Assembly (NCBI GenBank): GCA_905192625.1
Contig: CAJJLI010000205.1
Location: 1 to 5,277 of the forward strand
Length of the DNA: 5,277 nucleotides
Direction of reading: 5' to 3'
Source of the DNA: an uncultured Clostridium sp.
Lineage (GTDB): Bacteria > Bacillota > Clostridia > Lachnospirales > Lachnospiraceae
Shown here: positions 1 through 5,277 of the stretch, one piece after another
Position numbering within the stretch: position 1 is the first letter of the stretch
Layout: the number at the start of each line of letters is the position of its first letter
Translations under genes and position numbers: made by a program
The notes under the pieces: generated by a model
Seen by the model: the letters and a program-made list of their open reading frames with translations, nothing else
Databases searched by the model: none
What the model was told of the DNA's origin: nothing

Positions 1-3000
1 GAACAACGTTTTATCGTAGAACAAGCCTTAAGAGATGGTACGTTACGACTACTTTGTGCTACCTCCTCCATGGAACTTGGAATTGATGTTGGTGAAATTG
101 ATCGGGTATTTCAAATCGGTGCACCAAGATCCATCTCAAGTACCTTGCAACGACTTGGACGAGCTGGTCATAATCCAGGTCGTGTAAGTGTTATGCATAT
201 CTTTCCACGGGAAGCTTCCGAAGGGCTCTATTGTGGTTTGTCGGCTGAGGTAGTTAGGAATGGTGAAATTGAGTATTCCAAACCACCAAAACTTTGTCTT
301 GATATTTTAGCACAACATCTTGTCTCCATGGCTGCTTATGGAAGTTATGAAGTAGATGAAGTTATGGAGATATTGCAAAGAGCATATCCATTTTACGAGG
401 TTACGAAAGAGGATGTGAAAGATGTATTGTGTATGCTTGCAGGTGATTATGAACATGACCAAGACATCCCGGTAAGACCAAGAGTACTATATGATCGGAT
501 TCATGAGCGTGTCGAAGGGGATACTTACAGTCGTATGCTTGCGGTTTCTGCAGGTGGCACGATACCAGACAAAGGCATGTATACCCTTAAAACGGAAGAC
601 GGTGTAAAAATTGGAGAGCTGGACGAAGAGTTTGTATTTGAGGCAAGGGTTGGGGATAAATTTTTACTTGGTAGTTTTGCATGGAAGATACGCCAGATTC
701 AAAAGGATAAGGTAATTGTTCAACCATCCTCCATCATCGGTGCACGTTTGCCTTTTTGGAAAGGTGAAATTAAGGGGCGCAAGATGCAAACTGGAATTGC
801 CTTTGGTAAGGTATTCCATCGGCTGTTTCATGCATATGAGCTTGGAGCATTGGAGGAAGAATTACAGGCGCTAGGACTTGATACGATAGCAACGAAAAGC
901 GCAAGTGATTTTCTAAAGCGTCAAATTGATGCTACCACGGTATTGCCAGATGATAAAACAATTATTATTGAGCATTTTTCCGATGAAACTGGGAACCGTC
1001 AGATGATGGTGCACTCTATCTTTGGTAGACCAGTAAATGCACCTCTTGCTTTACTGACGAGTGTAATTGCGAAACGCTTAATCCATACAAATATTAATTT
1101 TGTGGATGATGACGATGGATTTTTACTTTTTCCATATGAGGGTGCTTCTTTACCGGAGGGACTGTTACAAAGATTAAATCCAGAAACAGCACGGGATATT
1201 TTAACGGCATTGTTACCATCAACCGCATTGTTTAATATGACATTTCGATATAATTCGGGTCGTGCCTTAATGATGGGCGTTAAAAATGCAAAGCGGCAAC
1301 CACTGTGGGTACAACGATTACGTAGCTCTGAGATGCTGGACCGTTTATTAAAGGAAGAATCACACCCATTGATGCGTGAAACAAAAAGAGAATGTTTGGA
1401 AGATTATTGGGACTTGGAAGGCCTTGAGTATGTTTTAAAAGGAATTCGTTCTGGAACAATAAAAGTATATGAAATGAATATGGAAACTCCATCTCCAATG
1501 TCATTGCCACTGCGCAGGCAAACGGAAGCTTCCATGATGTATGATTATGCCCCAACACCACAAAGTGTTTATCGTTCTACGGAAGAAGCGTTGCAAAAGG
1601 TAGAATTAGAACAAAATATATCGTTGTTATCACCTGGGGAAGAGCAACTAGAGCAACAACTAGAACGAAAGACCTTACCAAAGGATGAAAAACAATTGCA
1701 TTCTTTGCTTATGATAGAAGGAGATCTAATTGCTGGTGAATTAGACGTTCCAATTGATTGGTTTGAAGAATTGGTACAAATGGAACAAGTAATGTACATT
1801 GAACCTGGATTGTGGATCGCTGCGGAACATTTTGAAGTATACCATGCGGCACTAAACAATAAGGATATGACTGCGAGAACGAATATCGTACGGCGTGCAT
1901 TGCGTTATCGGCAGGTGCAGAGTTTGGATCGTATTGTAGAACGGTATTTATTTACGGAGGATGAGGCAAAAGAGATACTAGATGTGTTGTGCGAGCAGGG
2001 AAGCGTTGTAGAAAACAATGGTTATTATTATCATGCTGAGTTATACAATCGAGCCAGAAAAGAAACGGTGAAAAGTCTAAGAAGGGAAATTAAGACCTTA
2101 CCATCCGAATGCTATGCTGCAATCTTATCTAATCGTATTCTTTCGATGACACCACCAAAGGAGCAACTAGAAACGTCAATGAATCTACTGTGTGGCCAAG
2201 CATTTCCACCAGAAATATGGGAAAGTGTGATACTTCCAGCTAGAGTAGCCTCTTACCGAGGAGAGTTGTTGGATGGATTGTTAGCTCAGGGAAATCTATT
2301 TTGGAAAATCACATCGGATCTGTGTGTTAGCTTTCACCGATACGATGATATCGATTGGGATTCAGAGCAATCCCATGTGTTAGAAGATTTAGTGGAAAAT
2401 GAAGCGATAATTTACGATGCCCTATTAAAACGTGGTGCTAGCTTTGTTCAGCGATTATCGTCACTCATCAGTGGTGTATCTCCTTACGATGTCTTATTAA
2501 ACTTAGCGGAAAAAGGGCTCGTATGTGCAGATAGTTTTGTACCGGTACGCCAATGGATGGACCGTGAAAAGCAAAAGAAAAGTACCATGAGGCAAAGGGT
2601 TAACGCACGAGTGAAGGCAATGACGGCTGGCAGGTGGGAGGTATTAAGACCTTTGGCCATGCTTTCCATGGAAGAGAAGTTGGAACGCATATTTGATCAG
2701 GTAATTATTCTCAGTCGTGAAACAATACAAGGCATTTCATGGGGAGTGGCGTTAGAAACCTTACGTGTGTGGGAATACACTGGTAGAGTTCGTAGGGGAT
2801 ATTTTATTGAAGGACTTTCGGGAATACAATTTATTCGATCAAATGATTTCGAGGCCGTTATGACAGAACTTATGTACCCACGTGACCAGATCCTATGGTT
2901 GTCTGCCATAGACCCAGCGCAGCCTTGGGGGAAAAGCATCCCTCATAAGAAGGAACGCTCTTTCATGAATGTACCTGGAACTACAGTAGCACTGCAATCC

Positions 3001-3225
3001 GGTAGACCAGTGGCAGTGTTTGAACGTCAAGGGAAAGTGTTGCGTGTGTTTGATAATACTAATTTAGATGAAGCCTTACGAAGTTTTCGTCAGGATTTTA
3101 TGGCAAAGCGTATACTACCGACGGTAAAACGTATTACGGTAAAAGAGTATCCGATTGAGGCAGCGAATGCGTTGGCAGCAGCTGGATTTTTACGTGAAAT
3201 GAGTGATTATGTATTGTATCGATAG
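1..3225 (+). CDS. lhr: Lhr-family ATP-dependent DNA helicase, long form (5' end outside window)
   Basis: This is the C-terminal 1074 codons of a large superfamily 2 helicase. The reading frame is open from base 1, so the ATG at 70 is internal and the true start, Walker A and DEAH motifs lie upstream. Counting from base 1, helicase motif V is seen as ATSSMELGID (residues 20-29) and motif VI as QRLGRAGH (50-57), with the arginine finger region. Then come a winged-helix region and the Lhr core domain, with its typical GDKFLLGSFAW and PFWKGE patches near residues 215-255. The last 500 residues carry signatures of the Lhr C-terminal extension: LPARVASYR, GRWEVLRP, and TGRVRRGYFIEGLSGIQF followed by SAIDPAQPWG. 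Full-length relatives have roughly 1400-1550 residues. Lhr proteins translocate 3'-5' on single-stranded DNA and unwind duplexes in DNA repair. The extension has been linked to uracil-DNA glycosylase activity in Escherichia coli; whether that holds here cannot be judged. No frameshift is seen. The closing TAG is at 3223-3225. Confidence 0.93.
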   Translation, partial: EQRFIVEQALRDGTLRLLCATSSMELGIDVGEIDRVFQIGAPRSISSTLQRLGRAGHNPGRVSVMHIFPREASEGLYCGLSAEVVRNGEIEYSKPPKLCLDILAQHLVSMAAYGSYEVDEVMEILQRAYPFYEVTKEDVKDVLCMLAGDYEHDQDIPVRPRVLYDRIHERVEGDTYSRMLAVSAGGTIPDKGMYTLKTEDGVKIGELDEEFVFEARVGDKFLLGSFAWKIRQIQKDKVIVQPSSIIGARLPFWKGEIKGRKMQTGIAFGKVFHRLFHAYELGALEEELQALGLDTIATKSASDFLKRQIDATTVLPDDKTIIIEHFSDETGNRQMMVHSIFGRPVNAPLALLTSVIAKRLIHTNINFVDDDDGFLLFPYEGASLPEGLLQRLNPETARDILTALLPSTALFNMTFRYNSGRALMMGVKNAKRQPLWVQRLRSSEMLDRLLKEESHPLMRETKRECLEDYWDLEGLEYVLKGIRSGTIKVYEMNMETPSPMSLPLRRQTEASMMYDYAPTPQSVYRSTEEALQKVELEQNISLLSPGEEQLEQQLERKTLPKDEKQLHSLLMIEGDLIAGELDVPIDWFEELVQMEQVMYIEPGLWIAAEHFEVYHAALNNKDMTARTNIVRRALRYRQVQSLDRIVERYLFTEDEAKEILDVLCEQGSVVENNGYYYHAELYNRARKETVKSLRREIKTLPSECYAAILSNRILSMTPPKEQLETSMNLLCGQAFPPEIWESVILPARVASYRGELLDGLLAQGNLFWKITSDLCVSFHRYDDIDWDSEQSHVLEDLVENEAIIYDALLKRGASFVQRLSSLISGVSPYDVLLNLAEKGLVCADSFVPVRQWMDREKQKKSTMRQRVNARVKAMTAGRWEVLRPLAMLSMEEKLERIFDQVIILSRETIQGISWGVALETLRVWEYTGRVRRGYFIEGLSGIQFIRSNDFEAVMTELMYPRDQILWLSAIDPAQPWGKSIPHKKERSFMNVPGTTVALQSGRPVAVFERQGKVLRVFDNTNLDEALRSFRQDFMAKRILPTVKRITVKEYPIEAANALAAAGFLREMSDYVLYR

Positions 3226-3240
3226 GATGTTTGAGAAGTT

Positions 3241-3281
3241 GGTGCCATGGGTTGAAGTGAGTCTCTATGGTACCTGATTTT
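3241..3281 (+). terminator. Probable Rho-independent terminator of lhr
   Basis: The arms GGTGCCATGG (3241-3250) and CTATGGTACC (3265-3274) form a 10-bp stem with two G-U pairs around a 14-base loop. A short T-rich tail follows (TGATTTTGTG). The hairpin starts 15 bases after the lhr stop, the expected place for the end of that transcript. The tail is weak and broken by G, so termination may be partial. Confidence 0.6.
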
Positions 3282-3577
3282 GTGTATGTTATATAGAAAG
3301 AGGGAAGATTCTAAGGGGCAAATGGACAGGATAATAGTATTATATTATTGCAGCAATACACTCTTCGCCAGCAAAGCTAATAAATATATTTATAGATATA
3401 TTAGATAAGTTGAAAGCTCTGATAGGAGCGTATATTTTTACAAATTTCGGATTATATTCGTCAATGCTTTAAGATTATAGGCATTAAAGTATAGTAAAAA
3501 GAATATCAAGTTTAGACTTCTACGAATAATAAATGATTAGTAATTAGCAAAATTTAAGAACTAAAAACATATATGAC
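3282..3577. other. AT-rich intergenic stretch without a recognisable gene
   Basis: No reading frame of useful length with a ribosome site is seen on either strand, and no remnant of a known protein was recognised. The stretch holds an AT-only inverted repeat (AATATAT and ATATATT arms within about 3384-3402), a small hairpin GCTCT-GATA-GGAGC (3416-3429), and nested inverted repeats AATGC/GCATT (3463-3467 and 3481-3485) with CTTTAA/TTAAAG (3467-3472 and 3484-3489). A weak promoter-like pair, TTGAAA (3410-3415) and TATATT (3431-3436), has a short 15-base spacer. Taken with the terminator-like hairpin at 3578-3603 it could bound a small RNA, but this is unproven. Confidence 0.5.
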
Positions 3578-3612
3578 AGACGGTTATCTAAGGGGGACCG
3601 TCTTCTCTTTAT
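3578..3612 (+). terminator. Terminator-like hairpin in the intergenic region
   Basis: AGACGGT (3578-3584) and ACCGTCT (3597-3603) form a perfect 7-bp GC-rich stem around a 12-base loop containing five consecutive G. The T-rich run TCTCTTTATA follows, so the hairpin reads as a plus-strand intrinsic terminator. The minus strand has no T tail. No gene was found just upstream, so it is either a second, backup terminator for lhr read-through or the end of an unannotated small RNA. It also insulates the downstream riboswitch unit. Confidence 0.55.
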
Positions 3613-3678
3613 AACATTTAAAGTAGTTCATAGAGTATTCTGTAGATAGTGAAGTTTACATGTGTGCTTAAAAAGTTA

Positions 3679-3707
3679 TTGACATATTGTGTCTAATGAT
3701 GTAAATT
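3679..3707 (+). promoter_or_regulatory. Candidate sigma-A promoter of the riboswitch/cellulose-binding unit
   Basis: A perfect -35 box TTGACA (3679-3684) is followed after exactly 17 bases by TAAATT (3702-3707), which matches four of six -10 positions. The predicted transcript start near 3713-3715 lies about 90 bases before the riboswitch aptamer and about 390 bases before the GTG start of the CBM3 gene. It is the best promoter found between the terminator at 3578-3612 and the aptamer. The -10 is imperfect, so an activator may be needed. Confidence 0.55.
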
Positions 3708-3713
3708 ATTACA
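3681..3713. promoter_or_regulatory. Two operator-like dyads overlapping the promoter
   Basis: GACA-N5-TGTC (3681-3693) overlaps the 3' end of the -35 box and the spacer. TGTAA-N4-TTACA (3700-3713) covers the -10 box. Both have perfect arms, though they are short, and in AT-rich DNA the second could arise by chance. Their position on the promoter elements suggests binding sites for a repressor or other dimeric regulator. No regulator family is assigned. Confidence 0.3.
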
Positions 3714-3760
3714 AGTCAAAGTAAAATATTATCAAATGAAGTAAATTAATATCAATTAAG
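3701..3760. repeat. Three tandem degenerate 20-bp repeats
   Basis: Three units of exactly 20 bases follow each other at 3701-3720, 3721-3740 and 3741-3760, each starting GTAAA and sharing ATTAT/TATCAA-type cores. By direct count the pairs match at 13, 14 and 15 of 20 positions. A fourth, weaker unit (3681-3700, about 11 of 20 matches to the consensus) precedes them, and a GTA starts the next interval at 3761. The array spans the -10 box and the first bases of the predicted transcript. A period of 20 bp is close to two helical turns, so the units would lie on one face of the DNA. Confidence 0.5.
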
Positions 3761-3804
3761 GTACTGGTAATTTTAATTTTTTATTTGTACGTATAAAAAA
3801 GAAT

Positions 3805-3892
3805 TGCACCGATAAAGGCAAACTCAGCGAAAGCTGTGGACGCAAAGCCACGGGCCTAACCCTTCAAAGGTACGGCAGCCGGTTGACCGAAG
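3805..3892 (+). promoter_or_regulatory. c-di-GMP-I (GEMM-I) riboswitch aptamer
   Basis: This region carries the conserved landmarks of the class I cyclic di-GMP riboswitch. GATAAAGGCAAAC (3811-3823) leads into a hairpin of CAGC/GCTG arms closed by a GAAA tetraloop (3825-3836). Next comes the near-invariant junction GGACGCAAAGCC (3838-3849), whose GCC pairs with GGC at 3817-3819. A second arm begins GGGCCTAA and returns through GGTACGGC, resembling the tetraloop receptor (CCTAA with TACGG). The 3' end is the typical GGTTGACCGAA (3881-3891). The aptamer binds the bacterial second messenger c-di-GMP. It sits about 210 bases before the CBM3 gene on the same strand and is followed by a terminator, so it very likely controls that gene by transcription attenuation. 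The outer P1 pairing could not be settled by eye. Confidence 0.93.
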
Positions 3893-3918
3893 ATTACCAT
3901 GTACTTTAGGAATTCTGC

Positions 3919-3950
3919 GCCTGCGTCATTTTTTCGATGCAGGCTTTTTT
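3919..3950 (+). terminator. Intrinsic terminator forming the riboswitch expression platform
   Basis: GCCTGCGTC (3919-3927) and GATGCAGGC (3936-3944) pair as a 9-bp stem with one G-U pair. The 8-base loop is closed by six T (3945-3950). It lies 27 bases after the aptamer and 151 bases before the CBM3 start codon, so transcripts that stop here would be short leaders without the gene. Its 5' arm contains TGCGTC, the exact complement of GACGCA (3839-3844) in the aptamer junction, which gives a plausible antiterminator. Confidence 0.88.
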
Positions 3951-4088
3951 GTATGTCTTGATTTATATTTTAATCAAAGAGGGGAGGGCTGGGGAAAACG
4001 AAATTGTGAATAATGTTTTTAAGGAACAGAAATTCATAATTATGCGTCTAGAGTCAATCATAAAGTAAAAAAAATTATCTAAATATTT
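3951..4088 (+). other. Post-terminator leader of the CBM3 gene
   Basis: This untranslated stretch between terminator and ribosome site contains a small hairpin, TTGATT (3958-3963) with AATCAA (3972-3977). A purine patch (3978-3994) follows, with G runs GGGG, GGG and GGGG that stand out in AT-rich surroundings. A 20-codon frame from GTG 4006 to TAA 4066 exists but has no close, well-spaced ribosome site and is not called as a gene. Confidence 0.45.
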
Positions 4089-4095
4089 GGAGGTG
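4089..4095 (+). promoter_or_regulatory. Ribosome binding site fixing the GTG start
   Basis: GGAGGTG is a near-ideal Shine-Dalgarno sequence, with 6 bases between it and GTG 4102. It decides the start: there is no in-frame ATG between the in-frame TAA at 4066 and this point, and the residues directly after GTG form a signal peptide. Confidence 0.85.
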
Positions 4096-4101
4096 CTAAA
4101 A

Positions 4102-5277
4102 GTGAAGAAATATATTAAAAAACTATCCGTCCTTATTTGTATCATATTAATAGTACAGATATTGGGCATACATAACTTTGCTTTTGCTGAGGGTATAATT
4201 AATTTCGAGGGAAGCGAGACGGTAGAAGAAATTGAGAATACGGAACTTGTATCCGATGTGATACCAGTGAAGACAGCCACATCAGGTGCGCTACAGTTGA
4301 AGATGTATAATACGGACAGAAGTGAAAGTAGCAATACAATATATGCAAATTTTAAACTGATAAACAATGGAAATGAAACCATAAGTTTATCAAATGTAAA
4401 GATTAGATACTACTATATGCTTGGTGGTGAGGTATCACAAAACTTTTGGTGTGATTGGTCAAGTGCAGGTACTTCGAATGTAAAAGGCACTATAGTACGA
4501 AGCAATCCTCTTTATCAGGGGGCGGATACATATGTGGAAATTGAATTTATTGAAGGTAGCGGTAATTTGGAGGCTGGCTCTAGCGTTGAGATAAAAACTA
4601 GATTTGCACGAACTGATTGGAATAATTATAGACAGTCCGATGACTACTCCTTCAACGATTTTTCCACTGATTACGAGGATTGGAGTAAAGCAGTTGTTTA
4701 TCTTGATGAAAAGGTTGTTTGGGGAGAAGAACCAAGTGTGCTGATGTCACAAATTACGGCAGCTGGAATTAAGATGTTCAACAACGGAAGAAATGATTCA
4801 ACAACCACAATATACCCTTGGTTAAAACTATATAATACAGGAACAATGCCTTTTAATCTAGAAGATGTAAAAATTAGGTATTACTATACAATCGACGGTG
4901 ATATGGAACAAAATTTCTGGTGTGATTGGTCAAGTGTCGGTAGGGAAAATGTGACAGGGGAATTTGTAAAAGTTCCTTTTATTGCGAATGGTGTTGACTA
5001 TTATTATGAACTAGGGTTTAAGCCAGGTAGCGGTTCTTTAATAGCGGGAGATTTTGAAGAGATACAGACAAGATTTGCAAAAACTGATTGGAGCAATTAT
5101 ACACAGACCAATGACTATTCCTTTAATGCGAGTGCAAGTGAATACATCGAGTGGACAAAGATAGGTGTGTATATCAAAGGTAAGCTTGTCTGGGGCGATG
5201 GTCTTTTGTTTGGAGTACCTCAAAATATAGTGTCAAATGCCACAGAAAACGAAATCTTTTTAAACTGGGATTCCGTT
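4102..5277 (+). CDS. Secreted cellulose-binding protein with tandem CBM3 modules and a putative FN3 domain (3' end outside window)
   Basis: The frame is open from GTG 4102 to the window end, giving 392 residues with no stop. Residues 1-29 are a signal peptide: KK and KK charges, a hydrophobic core LSVLICIILIVQILG, and a likely cleavage after AFA-29. An acidic linker (30-61) follows. Two family 3 carbohydrate-binding modules lie at about 62-208 and 219-365 and align without gaps at a spacing of 157 residues. Each has IRYYY, QNFWCDW and RFA-TDW-NY with DYSF. Their strip residues for crystalline cellulose, D118/W119/R167/W173 and D275/W276/R324/W330, are kept, with tryptophan where CipA-type CBM3a has histidine. 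From about 372, VPQNIVSNATENEIFLNW resembles the first strands of a fibronectin type III domain. No catalytic domain is visible, so the rest could be an enzyme, an adhesin or a surface protein. The protein is probably exported by Sec and binds plant cell-wall cellulose. The upstream c-di-GMP riboswitch and terminator probably control it. Confidence 0.9.
   Translation, partial: MKKYIKKLSVLICIILIVQILGIHNFAFAEGIINFEGSETVEEIENTELVSDVIPVKTATSGALQLKMYNTDRSESSNTIYANFKLINNGNETISLSNVKIRYYYMLGGEVSQNFWCDWSSAGTSNVKGTIVRSNPLYQGADTYVEIEFIEGSGNLEAGSSVEIKTRFARTDWNNYRQSDDYSFNDFSTDYEDWSKAVVYLDEKVVWGEEPSVLMSQITAAGIKMFNNGRNDSTTTIYPWLKLYNTGTMPFNLEDVKIRYYYTIDGDMEQNFWCDWSSVGRENVTGEFVKVPFIANGVDYYYELGFKPGSGSLIAGDFEEIQTRFAKTDWSNYTQTNDYSFNASASEYIEWTKIGVYIKGKLVWGDGLLFGVPQNIVSNATENEIFLNWDSV
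4285..5196 (+). repeat. Diverged tandem duplication encoding the two CBM3 modules
   Basis: Bases 4285-4725 and 4756-5196 encode homologous modules in register, offset by 471 bases with no gaps. The DNA has drifted, but a 19-base stretch remains identical (4447-4465 and 4918-4936), covering the WCDWSS codons. This fits an internal duplication followed by divergence, with the strongest constraint at the cellulose-contacting loop. Independent acquisition of two related modules is also possible. Confidence 0.75.

Noticed and set aside
70..72. ATG at 70 as the start of the helicase gene.
   Set aside because: It falls within helicase motif V (ATSSMELGID), and the upstream 23 codons are in frame and family-like, so the true start is outside the window.
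1280..2939. Several antisense reading frames of about 60-100 codons inside the lhr gene.
   Set aside because: They lie opposite a long, clearly conserved helicase coding region, have no recognisable domains and no convincing ribosome sites.
3227..3277. A 16-codon frame from ATG 3227, just after the lhr stop.
   Set aside because: It has no ribosome site and coincides with the lhr terminator hairpin.
3701..3760. CRISPR-like interpretation of the 20-bp repeats.
   Set aside because: The units are directly adjacent with no spacers and are degenerate. No cas genes are in the window.
3792..3797. TATAAA as a second -10 box just before the aptamer.
   Set aside because: No acceptable -35 lies 16-18 bases upstream, and the start would fall at the aptamer's 5' edge, which would damage its outer stem.
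3809..3815. CCGATAA resembling a SigD (flagellar sigma) -10 element.
   Set aside because: It is part of the conserved GATAAAGGC segment of the aptamer, and no TAAA box is found at the right spacing upstream.
4006..4068. A 20-codon upstream frame (GTG to TAA) in the post-terminator leader.
   Set aside because: The nearest G-rich patch is about 11 bases away and not a clean Shine-Dalgarno match, and the peptide has no recognisable features.
3963..4382. Antisense frame of 139 codons opposite the leader and CBM3 gene start.
   Set aside because: It is the shadow of the signal peptide and first CBM3 module and shows no domain or translation signals of its own.
5038..5223. Antisense frame of 61 codons opposite the second CBM3 module.
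   Set aside because: The plus strand here encodes a textbook CBM3 C-terminal half, so the antisense frame has no independent support.

Overview
The window looks like chromosomal DNA from a low-GC, fibre-degrading member of the Clostridia, probably Lachnospiraceae-like. The evidence is AT-rich spacers, a strong GGAGG ribosome site with a GTG start, a Firmicutes-style c-di-GMP-I riboswitch, and a secreted protein with tandem cellulose-binding modules of a kind common in cellulolytic clostridia. The genus is inference and cannot be fixed from this sequence.

Layout. (1) Positions 1-3225 hold the 3' part of a long-form lhr helicase gene. It enters the window inside the second RecA domain, shortly before motif V, and runs to its natural TAG stop. 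A hairpin 15 bases after the stop probably ends its transcript. (2) Positions 3226-4101 are an 876-base AT-rich intergenic region with no convincing protein gene. It holds a second terminator-like hairpin (3578-3603), a promoter with a perfect TTGACA box (3679-3707), a 20-bp phased tandem repeat (3701-3760, with a weaker copy before it), a c-di-GMP-I (GEMM-I) riboswitch aptamer (about 3805-3892), and an intrinsic terminator (3919-3950) that forms the expression platform. (3) Positions 4102-5277 hold the 5' part of a secreted protein gene, cut by the window end. It encodes a signal peptide, two tandem family 3 carbohydrate-binding modules, and the start of what looks like a fibronectin type III domain.

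How it fits together. lhr is a DNA-repair helicase gene and appears unrelated in function to what follows. The region of interest is the second transcription unit: a promoter with operator-like dyads, a leader of about 390 bases, a riboswitch sensing the second messenger of the motile-to-sessile switch, a terminator, and a cellulose-binding exoprotein. This suggests that binding to plant fibre is controlled by c-di-GMP at the level of transcript elongation. Base pairing visible in the leader suggests an OFF switch, because the aptamer core is complementary to the terminator's 5' arm. This is a hypothesis. A further point is that the first CBM3 module appears to have lost most of the calcium ligands that the second module keeps.
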